DNA from: Bathymodiolus brooksi
Lineage: Eukaryota > Mollusca > Bivalvia > Mytilida > Modiolidae
Assembly: GCA_963680875.1 (NCBI GenBank)
Contig: OY804578.1
Coordinates: forward strand, 98,671,689 to 98,735,688
Reading direction: 5' to 3'
DNA length: 64,000 nucleotides
Position 1 is the stretch's first letter; each line of letters starts with the position of its first letter. The translations under genes were made by a program, and so were the position numbers. Below, piece after piece: positions 39,458 to 50,600 of the stretch. Under the pieces are notes generated by a model, which was not told the DNA's origin, searched no databases, and saw only the letters and a list, made by a program, of their open reading frames with translations.

Positions 39458-40445
39458 GGCACAGGCTACGAATACGACGGAAACGTATTTGTAGCCTGGG
39501 TTCTACAAGTACGAAGGGCGGAAGTTGTGACTAAATGATCAACCGGTTTCCGGACATGGACACCTATTTTACGGAAATTAATCACGTATTGCTAGCATCT
39601 AGAGGCTACGAATACGACGGATTTTTGTTTTCTTAAATATATTGTTTTCAGACATTTATTACTGTGATACTATAAAGTTTAAAGAAAAAAAATATACATA
39701 GATATTTATAATTTAAGAATTATCGTATACAATTTAAAATTTCAAGTAAGACAATAGGTAAATACAATGTAAGATACTTGTGTGCATTTGACTGCATTCC
39801 CTCTACCCACTCGGATCTGACAGGATGCCAGTTGTCATTGAAAAACCTTATAACAGACTTCAAATGTGTCTACTTCAGCTCTTCATATATCTCAAAGTAA
39901 CTTCCACGTTATTATATTTGGACCCCGTACCAAGTTTCCTTGAGCTACGCTTATAAAGTTGGACGTAGTTATCCTGCTGGAATTTTTTTAGGGCACACTC
40001 TAAATCTGTAAAAGATTTATACTTTGCTCCAACACGGAGCGCACTACCATCGTCGTCCATTTTGAAAATAATTAGTGTTGGGAAGTGTGAGTTGTACTCT
40101 GAGAAGTACTCATACATGTACCAGTGAAATCTATGGGCTTAATCGTGTATTGTAAGACTCGTTTTTCAATGCATCAGATTGTATTGGAATAAAAATATAA
40201 ACTACAAACAGAAAATTATATAAAAAATTCATAAATTGTCATTTAATGAAATCAACAACAATATATTTAAGAAAACAAAAATCTGTCGTATTCGTAGCCT
40301 CTAGATGCTAGCAATACGTGATTAATTCTCGTAAAATAGGTGTCCATGTCCGGAAACAGGTTGATCATTTAGTCACAACTTCCGCCCTTCGTACTTGTAG
40401 AACCCAGGTTACGAATACGTTTCCGTCGTATTCGTAGCCTGTGCC
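39458..40445. mobile_element. Mutator-like (MULE-type) non-autonomous element, 988 bp
   Basis: Perfect 9-bp flanking duplication TATTTATAA (39449-39457 and 40446-40454). Inverted termini of about 190 bp (39458-39652 with 40250-40445) start GGCACAGGCTACGAATACGA and also contain GTATTGCTAGCATCTAGAGG. A 9-bp duplication with long inverted repeats is the Mutator signature. The inside holds a short zinc-finger-like frame (39875-40117). It is inserted in a copy of the 165-bp repeat. Confidence 0.85.
39875..40117 (-). pseudogene. FAR1/WRKY-GCM1-like N-terminal fragment inside the MULE-type element
   Basis: An 80-codon frame. After about 28 residues it reads ALRVGAKYKSFTDLECALKK, FQQDNYVQLYKRSSRKLGTG and then VEVTLRYMKS. 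The G-x-x-F/Y-x-S-x-x-E/D-x-x-x-x-L/I pattern followed by a basic stretch resembles the start of FAR1-type DNA-binding domains found in Mutator transposases and derived transcription factors. The expected Cys/His zinc ligands are not reached before the stop, so it is a remnant or a captured fragment. The assignment rests on pattern and on the element context. Confidence 0.45.
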
Positions 40446-40844
40446 TATTTATAAAGGACATTCCAAGGATGCTTTCTACAAAATTTCGATTCATTTGGCA
40501 AAGGGGTTTCAGAGGAGAAGATGTTTTTTTAAGAAATCAACTAATCAGAAACAAGAATTGCCAGTAGCGGCCATGTTTGTTAACGGATCGGAACTAAATG
40601 AGCAATCGGTATAAATGACATTCCAAGGATGCTTAGCTTTCTACAAAATTTCGATTCATTTGGCCAAGGGGTTTCAGAGGAGAAGATTTTTTTAGAAATC
40701 AACCAATCAGAAACAAGAATTACATGTGGCGGCCATGTTTGTTCACGAATCGAGACGAAATGATCAATCTTTATAGAGAACCTTCCATAGATGCTTCCTA
40801 TCAAGTTTCGGTTCATTTGGCCATGCGGTTGACAGGATTGATTT

Positions 40845-41025
40845 GATTGATTTTTGGTGTTTTAACGCCACTTTCAGCAATATTTCAGCTATATCATGGC
40901 GGCCAGTTTTAGTGGTGGAAGAAGCCGGAGTCCCCGGAGAGAATCACCGACCACGAGCAAGCAACTGGTAAACTTTATCACTTGCGGCTGCCAGTCGAGT
41001 GCACCCTTTTTGTAATCTACAAAGC
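40845..41025 (-). mobile_element. SINE family A, minus strand
   Basis: TTTTGGTGTTTTAACGCCAC, TCAGCTATATCATGGCGGCC, AGTCCCCGGAGAGAATCACC and CAACTGGTAAACTTTATCAC: tail to core, inserted in the 165-bp repeat cluster. Confidence 0.75.
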
Positions 41026-41442
41026 TAGACGCGAACACAGGCCATATTGGTGATGGGTTTGTACGAGTTGTCAGGTAATCCAACTACATAACTCATTGAG
41101 ACGCCCGGGCCCTCGGTTTCAGAGGAGAAGATTAAAACAAATCGGCCAATCAGAAACAAGAATTGCCTGTGACGGCCATGTTTGTTAATGGATCGGGACA
41201 TCTTTAGAGAGGACCTTCCATAGATGCTTCCTACCAAGTTTCAGCTCATTTGGCTGAGGGGTTTCAGAGAAGAAGATTAAAATTTGAAAAGATAACGAAT
41301 GACAGACGACGAACGCCAAGTGATGGCAAAAGCTCACGTTGCCTTTGGCAAGGTGAGCTAAAAATTTAAAATACCTAGAACGACAACAATGCAAAATAAT
41401 GAAACCAGAATTAGGAAATATCTCATCTTGATTTAAATACTG

Positions 41443-41448
41443 TTTATT
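41443..41448 (-). terminator. Poly(A) signal of the pseudokinase-like gene
   Basis: AATAAA on the minus strand about 90 bases after the stop at 41536. Confidence 0.5.
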
Positions 41449-41535
41449 CTCTTAATACAATGTGAAAATGTAGTAAGAATTGCCATCTCTTAAACATAAA
41501 GCCAAAATAGTAAACATGTATCACAATTACTGTCC

Positions 41536-41670
41536 TCAGTCGTGTTGGCGTACAATAATTCGTCGTAACAGTTGTTTTGATAGTTTTCCAATGTTTTCCA
41601 TGTCCGTCCATATATCTTTCTCTTCTTTCACCTCTTTTATTTTTGAGACCAGTTTTATCTTCAGAATTTT
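41536..41670 (-). CDS. Terminal exon of the pseudokinase-like gene
   Basis: Acceptor TTAATTTGTTTTAG|AAAATTCTG, 44 codons to TGA at 41538-41536, in the same phase as the donor at 43361. It encodes a Lys/Glu-rich helix and then DIWTDMENIGKLSKQLLRRI, which loosely resembles the D-x-W-S subdomain IX of kinases. If so, an exon for the activation segment is missing or unseen. Confidence 0.5.
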   Translation of the reverse strand, partial: KILKIKLVSKIKEVKEEKDIWTDMENIGKLSKQLLRRIIVRQHD

Positions 41671-44167
41671 CTAAAACAAATTAATGTTATCCTTATCAAG
41701 TATATATTCACATTCGATTGATTGATTGATTGATTGTTTAACGTCAAGTAAGCAGTATGTCAGCTATATTGATGACGATAAAACAACAACTAATGGATAA
41801 GGCAAAAAGCTTAAGTGATGGGATTGAACTGATACATAAAGACAGATATGAAGAGTGATACAAGGGGAACAGATATGATAAACTGATACAGAGAGACAGA
41901 TACGATAAACTGATACAGAGGGACAGATTCGATAAACTGACAGAGAGGGACAGATACGATAAACTGATACAGAGGGACAGATACGATAAACCGACAGAGA
42001 GAGACAGATACGATAAACTGATACAGAGGGACAGATTCGATAAACTGACAGAGAGAGACAGATACGATAAACTGATACAGAGAGACAGATACGATAAACT
42101 GATACAGCAGGACAGATTCGATAAACTGACAGAGAGAGACAGATACGATAAACTGATACAGAGGGACAGATTCGATAAACTGACAGAGAGGGACAGATAC
42201 GATAAACTGATACAGAGGTACAGATACAATAAACTGATACAGAGGGACATATACAATAAACTGATACAGAGGGACATATATGATAAACTGATACAGAGGG
42301 ACATATATGATAAACTGACACAGAGAGACAGATACGATAAACTGGTACAGAGGGACAGATACGATAAACTGGTACAGAGGGATAGATACGATAAACTGAT
42401 ACAGAGGGACAGATACGATAAACTGACACAGAGGGACATATACATTAAACTGAAACAGAGGGACAGATACGATAAACTGGTACAGAGGGACAGATACGAT
42501 AAAGTGGTACAGAGGGACAGATACGATAAACTGACACAGAGGGACATATACAATAAACTGAAACAGAGAGACAGATACGATAAACTGATACAGAGGGACA
42601 GATACGATAAACTGACACAGAGGGACAAAAACGATAAACTGGTACAGAGGGACATATATGATAAACTGGTACAGAGGGACAGATACGATAAACTGACACA
42701 GAGGGACATATACGATAAACTGGTACAGAGGGACAGATACGATAAACTGATACAGGGGGACAGATACGACAAAGAGTTACAAATAAGATATCCAATTGAA
42801 TGATTTTAGTTTTCTAAGTTGTGAATTTTCCCAAGTATACAGATTGTATAGAAGACTATAGCTACTTGACATGGTTTCTATGTATTAATATTTTATAACC
42901 TGTATCAGCTAAATTGATGAATCAAGATCAAGATTACAAATAACACAAAAGTCAATACTTCATGTGTGTTATGGTTTTTATCAATTATTAGTAAATATTA
43001 TATAAATTAAAAAGGGTTAGGATTTGGTGCTTAACGCCACTTTCAACAATATTACAGTTATATCACGGCGGTCAATTTTATAGGTTGAGGAAACCTTAAT
43101 ACCCATAGAAAACCACTGACCATCCACAAGTCAGTGAAAAAACTTTATCACATAATGTTGTATCAAGTACACCTCACCATGAGGGGGATTATAATTCACA
43201 ATTCCAGACATGTTTATGATGGAAGCTTTGATTTCCCATCAACTGGAATAGTTGTTTTTGCTTTATCCCAATTTGATAGAGAAATAATGTTGTGGTTTGC
43301 ATTTCGTGTCATCTTTCATATAATCAGTGAATTTTATTTAATACAATAGTATGTACATACCCGACCTTCCTTAAATACACAAATGTTATCAGAACAAAGT
43401 TGTTTACGCAGTGTTAAATGTCTCTGGTGCAGGAATTGCATCGCTTGTACGACCCTTTGTAATATTTCATAGCTTTCTTTTGGCGTAAGCTTCCAATTGC
43501 AGATGAACTCAGATAATGTTGTATGGTCTAAGGACAGAACATCCTTTAAAATTATCATATTGGCTTCCTCTATTTCTCTCTTAAAACCTGAAATATATAT
43601 CTATTTATTTATTGTTATTTAGTGTTTTGAGGACCATTGTTTCGCCATTCATTTTTTTTTGCGTGTCTTGTCCATATTTCTTTTCGATTTATGACTTCTG
43701 ATTACCCCATTGGTATCTTAGATTTATGGCTTCTGATTACCCCTTTGGTATCTTAGATTTATGGCTTCTGATTACTCCTTTGGTATCTTAGATTTATGGC
43801 TTCTGATTACCCCCTGGGTATCTTAGATTGATGGCTTCTGATTACCCCTTGGGTATCTTAGATTGATGGCTTCTGATTACCCCTTGGGTATCATCAAACT
43901 TTCCTTATTAATATATTATAAATTAAGCATGATTATCATTTCACGACAGGTGTTATGCATGGAGCAGGTGAAGTTAGTTATTATATTTGGCATCGTTCTT
44001 GTTAAGTGGGTTGTGTCATAATATGTATTGTAATGTCCAGTGCAAGATTTGCATAAAAATGGTAATCGGTTCATCATCCCTATCTGACTTGCATTATTGT
44101 GTTATTTTACATTTTTGCACAGGGAATTTAATTTCAAGCTTTCTTGCTGATAAATATAACCCCTCAT
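41536..44167 (-). CDS. Pseudokinase-like gene, three 3' exons
   Basis: Exons 44167-44111, 43587-43361 and 41670-41536 join in phase (1, then 0). The first two read through ...KFPVQKCFKREIEEANMIIL..., an alpha-C-helix-like segment with its Glu, and then ...YEILQRVVQAMQFLHQRHLT..., the alpha-E helix. The catalytic loop is RKQLCSDNICVF. Aligned on the conserved Asn, HRD has become RKQ, so the catalytic Asp is missing. The family is therefore kinase-fold and probably catalytically inactive. N-terminal exons are absent: upstream lies only about 450 bp before the satellite array starting at 44619. A 27-bp minisatellite, a SINE and a 35-bp minisatellite sit in the introns. It could also be a decaying gene fragment. 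Confidence 0.65.
41836..42775. repeat. 27-bp minisatellite, about 35 copies
   Basis: Unit AGATACGATAAACTGATACA plus GAGGGAC, with variants (GGTACAG, GACAGAG, ATATATGAT). Because 27 is divisible by three, it opens frames of up to 342 codons on the minus strand (SLSYLSLCI) and 99 on the plus strand (YDKLTQRDR). It lies in the last intron of the pseudokinase-like gene. Confidence 0.95.
43012..43183 (-). mobile_element. SINE family A, minus strand
   Basis: TTAACGCCACTTTCAACAAT, AGTTATATCACGGCGGTCAA, TAGAAAACCACTGACCATCC, AAAACTTTATCACATAATGT and TGTATCAAGTACACCTCACC. Confidence 0.85.
43361..43587 (-). CDS. Pseudokinase-like gene exon (alpha-C to catalytic loop)
   Basis: Acceptor ATATATATTTCAG|GTTTTAAG, donor GGTCGG|GTATGTAC, 227 bp. 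In order: FKREIEEANMIILKDV (alpha-C), a hinge region, LSEFICNWKLTPKESYEILQ, the alpha-E segment RVVQAMQFLHQRHL, and the catalytic loop RKQLCSDNICVFKEGR. The Asn and the hydrophobic IxV after it are kept; the catalytic Asp position is Gln. Confidence 0.7.
43685..43897 (+). repeat. 35-bp tandem repeat, six copies
   Basis: Unit GATTTATGGCTTCTGATTAC plus CCCTTTGGTATCTTA, six copies. The first copy (CGATTTATGACTTCTG) resembles the two direct units at the centre of the foldback (2430 and 2493). Confidence 0.95.
44111..44167 (-). CDS. Pseudokinase-like gene exon (beta-3/alpha-C side)
   Basis: Acceptor ACAATTTCATTTCCCAG|AT, donor CAAAAAT|GTAAAATA, 57 bp. It enters with two bases of a codon and leaves one (T), which joins GT of the next exon as Cys. 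It encodes EGLYLSARKLEIKFPVQK; EIK may be the beta-3 Lys motif, although the spacing to the alpha-C Glu is short. Confidence 0.55.
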
Positions 44168-44618
44168 CTGGGAAATGAAATTGTGTACACCAAATGATAT
44201 CAGAACGACAAATACATGTATACCCAAATCATTGACAACAATTAAGAGTACCCCTCAACTGCAGGCTAGGGACCGTTTCACACTATGTTTAAGGTAAGAG
44301 TTTTGCTCATTATTAAAGACCCTAGCTACTGTGATTGTGAAATGTAGAACAGAAATAAAAGTACTGATTCTTTACTTTAATTTGTGTCCAAGTATGAGTT
44401 GGATAGTCTACCATGTTCATTTACATCATCCGTATATTTTCTTGGTATTTTGTTATCAGAGTTTGTTTTTCATGCAATGTGAAATTGGTAAATATCATTT
44501 CCACGTGAAAAAATGCATATATTTAATATATTGCACAATTATAGACATATTGTGTGTGATATATATAATTGACACTATTTGATCCTCTATACCTTTTAAT
44601 AATTAATCATTTACCTAT
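44168..44618. other. Intron or intergenic DNA between the pseudokinase exon and the satellite
   Basis: AT-rich. I found no exon with matching phase here, which is why the rest of the gene must lie beyond the array, if it exists. Confidence 0.4.
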
Positions 44619-47600
44619 ATCTTCTAGATAGAACATTATGTGATAGAGTTTGTCAGTGACTTGCTTCTAGATAGAACATTATGTGATAAAGTTTGTCAAT
44701 GACTTGCTTCTAGATAAAACATTATGTGATAAAGTTTGTCAGTGACTTGCTTCTAGATAGAACATTATGTTATAAAGTTTGTCAATGACTTGCTTCTAGA
44801 TAGAACATTATGTGATGAAGTTTGTCAGTGACTTGCTTCTAAGATAGAACATTATGTGATAAAGTGTGTCAGTGACTTGCTTCTAGATAGAACATTATGT
44901 GATAAAGTTTGTCAGTGACTTGCTGCTAAGATAGAACATTATGTGATAAAATTTGTCAGTGACTTGCTTCTAGATAGAACATTATGTGATAAAGTTTGTC
45001 AGTGACTTGCTTCTGGATAGAACATTATGTGATAAAGTTTGTCAATGACTTGCTTCTAGATAGAACATTATGTGATAAAGTTTGTCAGTGACTTGCTTCT
45101 AAGATAGAACATTATGTGATAAAGTGTGTCAGTGACTTGCTTCTAGATAGAACATTATGTGATAAAGTTTGTCAGTGACTTGCTGCTAAGATAGAACATT
45201 ATGTGATAAAGTTTGTCAGTGACTTGCTTCTAGATAGAACATTATGTGATAAAGTTTGTCAGTGACTTGCTTCTATGATAGAACATTATGTGATAAAGTT
45301 TGTCAGTGACTTGCTTTTAGATAGAACATTATGTGATAAAGTTTGTCAGTGACTTGCTTCTAGATAGAACATTATGTGATAAAGTTTGTCAGTGACTTGC
45401 TTCTAGATAGAACATTATGTGATAAAGTTTGTCAATGACTTGCTTCTAGATAGAACATTATGTGATAAAGTTTGTCAGTGACTTGCTTCTAAGATAGAAC
45501 ATTATGTGATAACGTTGGTCAATGACTTGCTTCTAGATAGAACATTATGTGATAAAGTTTGTCAGTGACCTGCTTCTAAGATAGAACATTATGTGATAAC
45601 GTTTGTCAATGACTTGCTTCTAGATAGAACATTATGTGATAAAGTTTGTCAGTGACTTGCTTCTAGATAGAACATTATGTGATAAAGTTTGTCAGTGACT
45701 TGCTTCTAAGATAGAACATTATGTGATAACGTTTGTCAATGACTTGCTTCTAGATAGAACAGTATGTGATAAAGTTTGTCAGTGACTTGCTTCTAGATAG
45801 AACATTATGTGATAAAGTTTGTCAGTGACTTGCTTCTAGATAGAACATTATGTGATAAATTTTGTCAGTGACTTGCTTCTAGATAGAACATTATGTGATA
45901 AAGTTTGTCAGTGACTTGCTTCTAGATAGAACATTATGTGATAAAGTTTGTAAGTGACTTGCTTCTAGATAGAACATTATGTGATAAAGTTTGTCAATGA
46001 CTTGCTTCTAGATAGAACATTATGTGATAAAGTTTGTCAGTGACTTGCTTCTAGATAGAACATTATGTGATAAAGTTTGTCAGTGACTTGCTTCTAAGAT
46101 AGAACATTATGTGATAACGTTTGTCAATGACTTGCTTCTAGATAGAACATCATGTGATAAAGTTTGTCAGTGACTTGCTTCTAAGATAGAACATTATGTG
46201 ATAACGTTTGTCAATGACTTGCTTCTAGATAGAACATTATGTGATAAAGTTTGTCAGTGACTTGCTTCTAAGATAGAACATTATGTGATAACGTTTGTCA
46301 ATGACTTGCTTCTAGATAGAACATTATGTGATAAAGTTTGTCAGTGACCTGCTTCTAGATAGAACATTATGTGATAAAGTTTGTCAATGACTTGCTTCTA
46401 GATAGAACATTATGTGATAAAGTTTGTCAATGACTTGCTTCTAGATAGAACATTATGTGATAAAGTTTGTCAGTGACTTGCTTCTAAGATAGAACATTAT
46501 GTGATAACGTTTGTCAATGACTTGCTTCTAAGATAGAACATTATGTGATAACGTTTGTCAATGACTTGCTTCTAGATAGAACATTATGTGATAAAGTTTG
46601 TCAGTGACTTGCTGCTAAGATAGAACATTATGTGATAAAGTTTGTCAGTGACTTGCTTCTAAGATAGAACATTATGTGATAAAGTGTGTCAGTGACTTGC
46701 TTCTAGATAGAACATTATGTGATAAAGTTTGTCAGTGACTTGCTGCTAAGATAGAACATTATGTGATAAAGTTTGTCAGTGACTTGCTTCTAGATAGAAC
46801 ATTATGTGATAAAGTTTGTCAGTGACTTGCTTCTAAGATAGAACATTATGTGATAAAGTTTGTAAGTGACTTGCTTCTAGATAGAACATTATGTGATAAA
46901 GTTTGTCAGTGACTTGCTTCTAGATAGAACATTATGTGATAAAGTTTGTCAGTGACTTGCTTCTAAGATAGAACATTATGTGATAAAGTGTGTCAGTGAC
47001 TTGCTTCTAGATAGAACATTATGTGATAAAGTTTGTCAGTGACTTGCTGCTAAGATAGAACATTATGTGATAAAGTTTGTCAGTGACTTGCTTCTAGATA
47101 GAACATTATGTGATAAAGTTTGTCAGTGACTTGCTTCTAAGATAGAACATTATGTGATAAAGTTTGTAAGTGACTTGCTTCTAGATAGAACATTATGTGA
47201 TAAAGTTTGTCAATGACTTGCTTCTAGATAGAACATCATGTGATAAAGTTTGTCAGTGACTTGCTTCTAAGATAGAACATTATGTGATAACGTTTGTCAG
47301 TGACTTGCTTCTAAGATAGAACATTATGTGATAAAGTTTGTAAGTGACTTGCTTCTAGATAGAACATTATGTGATAAAGTTTGTCAGTGACTTGCTTCTA
47401 GATAGAACATTATGTGATAAAGTTTGTCAGTGACTTGCTTCTAGATAGAACATTATGTGATAAAGTTTGTCAGTGACTTGCTTCTAAGATAGAACATTAT
47501 GTGATAACGTTTGTCAATGACTTGCTTCTAGATAGAACAGTATGTGATAAAGTTTGTCAGTGACTTGCTTCTAGATAGAACATTATGTGATAAAGTTTGT

Positions 47601-50600
47601 CAGTGACTTGCTTCTAGATAGAACATTATGTGATAAATTTTGTCAGTGACTTGCTTCTAGATAGAACATTATGTGATAAAGTTTGTCAGTGACTTGCTTC
47701 TAGATAGAACATTATGTGATAAAGTTTGTAAGTGACTTGCTTCTAGATAGAACATTATGTGATAAAGTTTGTCAATGACTTGCTTCTAGATAGAACATTA
47801 TGTGATAAAGTTTGTCAGTGACTTGCTTCTAGATAGAACATTATGTGATAAAGTTTGTCAGTGACTTGCTTCTAAGATAGAACATTATGTGATAACGTTT
47901 GTCAATGACTTGCTTCTAGATAGAACATCATGTGATAAAGTTTGTCAGTGACTTGCTTCTAAGATAGAACATTATGTGATAACGTTTGTCAATGACTTGC
48001 TTCTAGATAGAACATTATGTGATAAAGTTTGTCAGTGACTTGCTTCTAAGATAGAACATTATGTGATAACGTTTGTCAATGACTTGCTTCTAGATAGAAC
48101 ATTATGTGATAAAGTTTGTCAGTGACCTGCTTCTAGATAGAACATTATGTGATAAAGTTTGTCAATGACTTGCTTCTAGATAGAACATTATGTGATAAAG
48201 TTTGTCAATGACTTGCTTCTAGATAGAACATTATGTGATAAAGTTTGTCAGTGACTTGCTTCTAAGATAGAACATTATGTGATAACGTTTGTCAATGACT
48301 TGCTTCTAAGATAGAACATTATGTGATAACGTTTGTCAGTGACTTGCTTCTAAGATAGAACATTATGTGATAAAGTTTGTCAATGACTTGCTTCTAGATA
48401 GAATATTATGTGATAACGTTTGTCAATGACTTGCTTCTAGATAGAACATTATGTGATAAAGTTTGTCAGTGACTTGCTGCTAAGATAGAACATTATGTGA
48501 TAAAGTTTGTCAGTGACTTGCTTCTAAGATAGAACATTATGTGATAAAGTGTGTCAGTGACTTGCTTCTAGATAGAACATTATGTGATAAAGTTTGTCAG
48601 TGACTTGCAGCTAAGATAGAACATTATGTGATAAAGTTTGTCAGTGACTTGCTTCTAGATAGAACATTATGTGATAAAGTTTGTCAGTGACTTGCTTCTA
48701 AGATAGAACATTATGTGATAAAGTTTGTAAGTGACTTGCTTCTAGATAGAACATTATGTGATAAAGTTTGTCAGTGACTTGCTTCTAGATAGAACATTAT
48801 GTGATAAAGTTTGTAAGTGACTTGCTTCTAAGATAGAACATTATGTGATAAAGTTTGTAAGTGACTTGCTTCTAGATAGAACATTATGTGATAAAGTTTG
48901 TCAATGACTTGCTTCTAGATAGAACATCATGTGATAAAGTTTGTCAGTGACTTGCTTCTAAGATAGAACATTATGTGATAACGTTTGTCAATGACTTGCT
49001 TCTAGATAGAACATTATGTGATAAAGTTTGTCAGTGACTTGCTTCTAAGATAGAACATTATGTGATAACGTTTGTCAATGACTTGCTTCTAGATAGAACA
49101 TTATGTGATAAAGTTTGTCAGTGACCTGCTTCTAGATAGAACATTATGTGATAAAGTTTGTCAATGACTTGCTTCTAGATAGAACATTATGTGATAAAGT
49201 TTGTCAATGACTTGCTTCTAGATAGAACATTATGTGATAAAGTTTGTCAGTGACTTGCTTCTAAGATAGAACATTATGTGATAACGTTTGTCAATGACTT
49301 GCTTCTAAGATAGAACATTATGTGATAAAGTTTGTCAGTGACTTGCTGCTAAGATAGAACATTATGTGATAAAGTTTGTCAGTGACTTGCTTCTAAGATA
49401 GAACATTATGTGATAACGTTTGTCAATGACTTGCTTCTAAGATAGAACATTATGTGATAACGTTTGTCAATGACTTGCTTCTAGATAGAACATTATGTGA
49501 TAAAGTTTGTCAGTGACTTGCTGCTAAGATAGAACATTATGTGATAAAGTTTGTCAGTGACTTGCTTCTAAGATAGAACATTATGTGATAAAGTGTGTCA
49601 GTGACTTGCTTCTAGATAGAACATTATGTGATAAAGTTTGTCAGTGACTTGCTGCTAAGATAGAACATTATGTGATAAAGTTTGTCAGTGACTTGCTTCT
49701 AGATAGAACATTATGTGATAAAGTTTGTCAGTGACTTGCTTCTAAGATAGAACATTATGTGATAAAGTTTGTAAGTGACTTGCTTCTAGATAGAACATTA
49801 TGTGATAAAGTTTGTCAATGACTTGCTTCTAGATAGAACATTATGTGATAAAGTTTGTAAGTGACTTGCTTCTAGATAGAACATTATGTGATAAAGTTTG
49901 TCAATGACTTGCTTCTAGATAGAACATCATGTGATAAAGTTTGTCAGTGACTTGCTTCTAAGATAGAACATTATGTGATAACGTTTGTCAATGACTTGCT
50001 TCTAGATAGAACATTATGTGATAAAGTTTGTCAGTGACTTGCTTCTAAGATAGAACATTATGTGATAACGTTTGTCAATGACTTGCTTCTAGATAGAACA
50101 TTATGTGATAAAGTTTGTCAGTGACCTGCTTCTAGATAGAACATTATGTGATAAAGTTTGTCAATGACTTGCTTCTAGATAGAACATTATGATATAAAGT
50201 TTGTCAATGACTTGCTTCTAGATAGAACATTATGTGGTAAAGTTTGTCAGTGACTTCCTTCTAAGATAGAACATTATGTGATAACGTTTGTCAATGACTT
50301 GCTTCTAAGATAGAACATTATGTGATAACGTTTGTCAGTGACTTGCTTCTAGATAGAACATTATGTGATAAAGTTTGTCAGTGACTTGCTGCTAAGATAG
50401 AACATTATGTGATAAAGTTTGTCAGTGACTTGCTTCTAAGATAGAACATTATGTGATAACGTTTGTCAATGACTTTCTTCTAAGATAGAACATTATGTGA
50501 TAAAGTTTGTCAGTGACTTGCTTCTAGATAGAACATTATGTGATAAAGTTTGTCAATGACTTGCTTCTAGATAGAACATTATGTGATAAAGTTTGTCAGT

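Larger units (their letters stand above)
37640..41365 (-). repeat. Cluster of a 165-bp interspersed repeat, repeatedly invaded
   Basis: At least eight copies (about 37735, 38195, 39120, 39260, 40450, 40590, 40745, 41115) of a unit with CTTCCTACCAAGTTTCGGTT, CATTTGGCCAAG, ACCAATCAGAAACAAGAATT and GCGGCCATGTTTGTTAACGG. The cluster ends at 41320-41360 with a hairpin AAAGCTCACGTTGCCTTTGG...GGTGAGCTAA, a 3' end common in molluscan dispersed repeats. Other elements are inserted between or within units (separate entries). Open frames over it are not genes. The strand is nominal. Confidence 0.7.

Noticed and set aside
41744..42803. Frames of 342, 221, 116 and 99 codons
   Set aside because: All are by-products of the 27-bp repeat. 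Parallel frames on both strands show there is no coding selection.
43134..43349. 71-codon plus-strand frame
   Set aside because: Starts inside a SINE and runs antisense to the kinase-gene region. No support.
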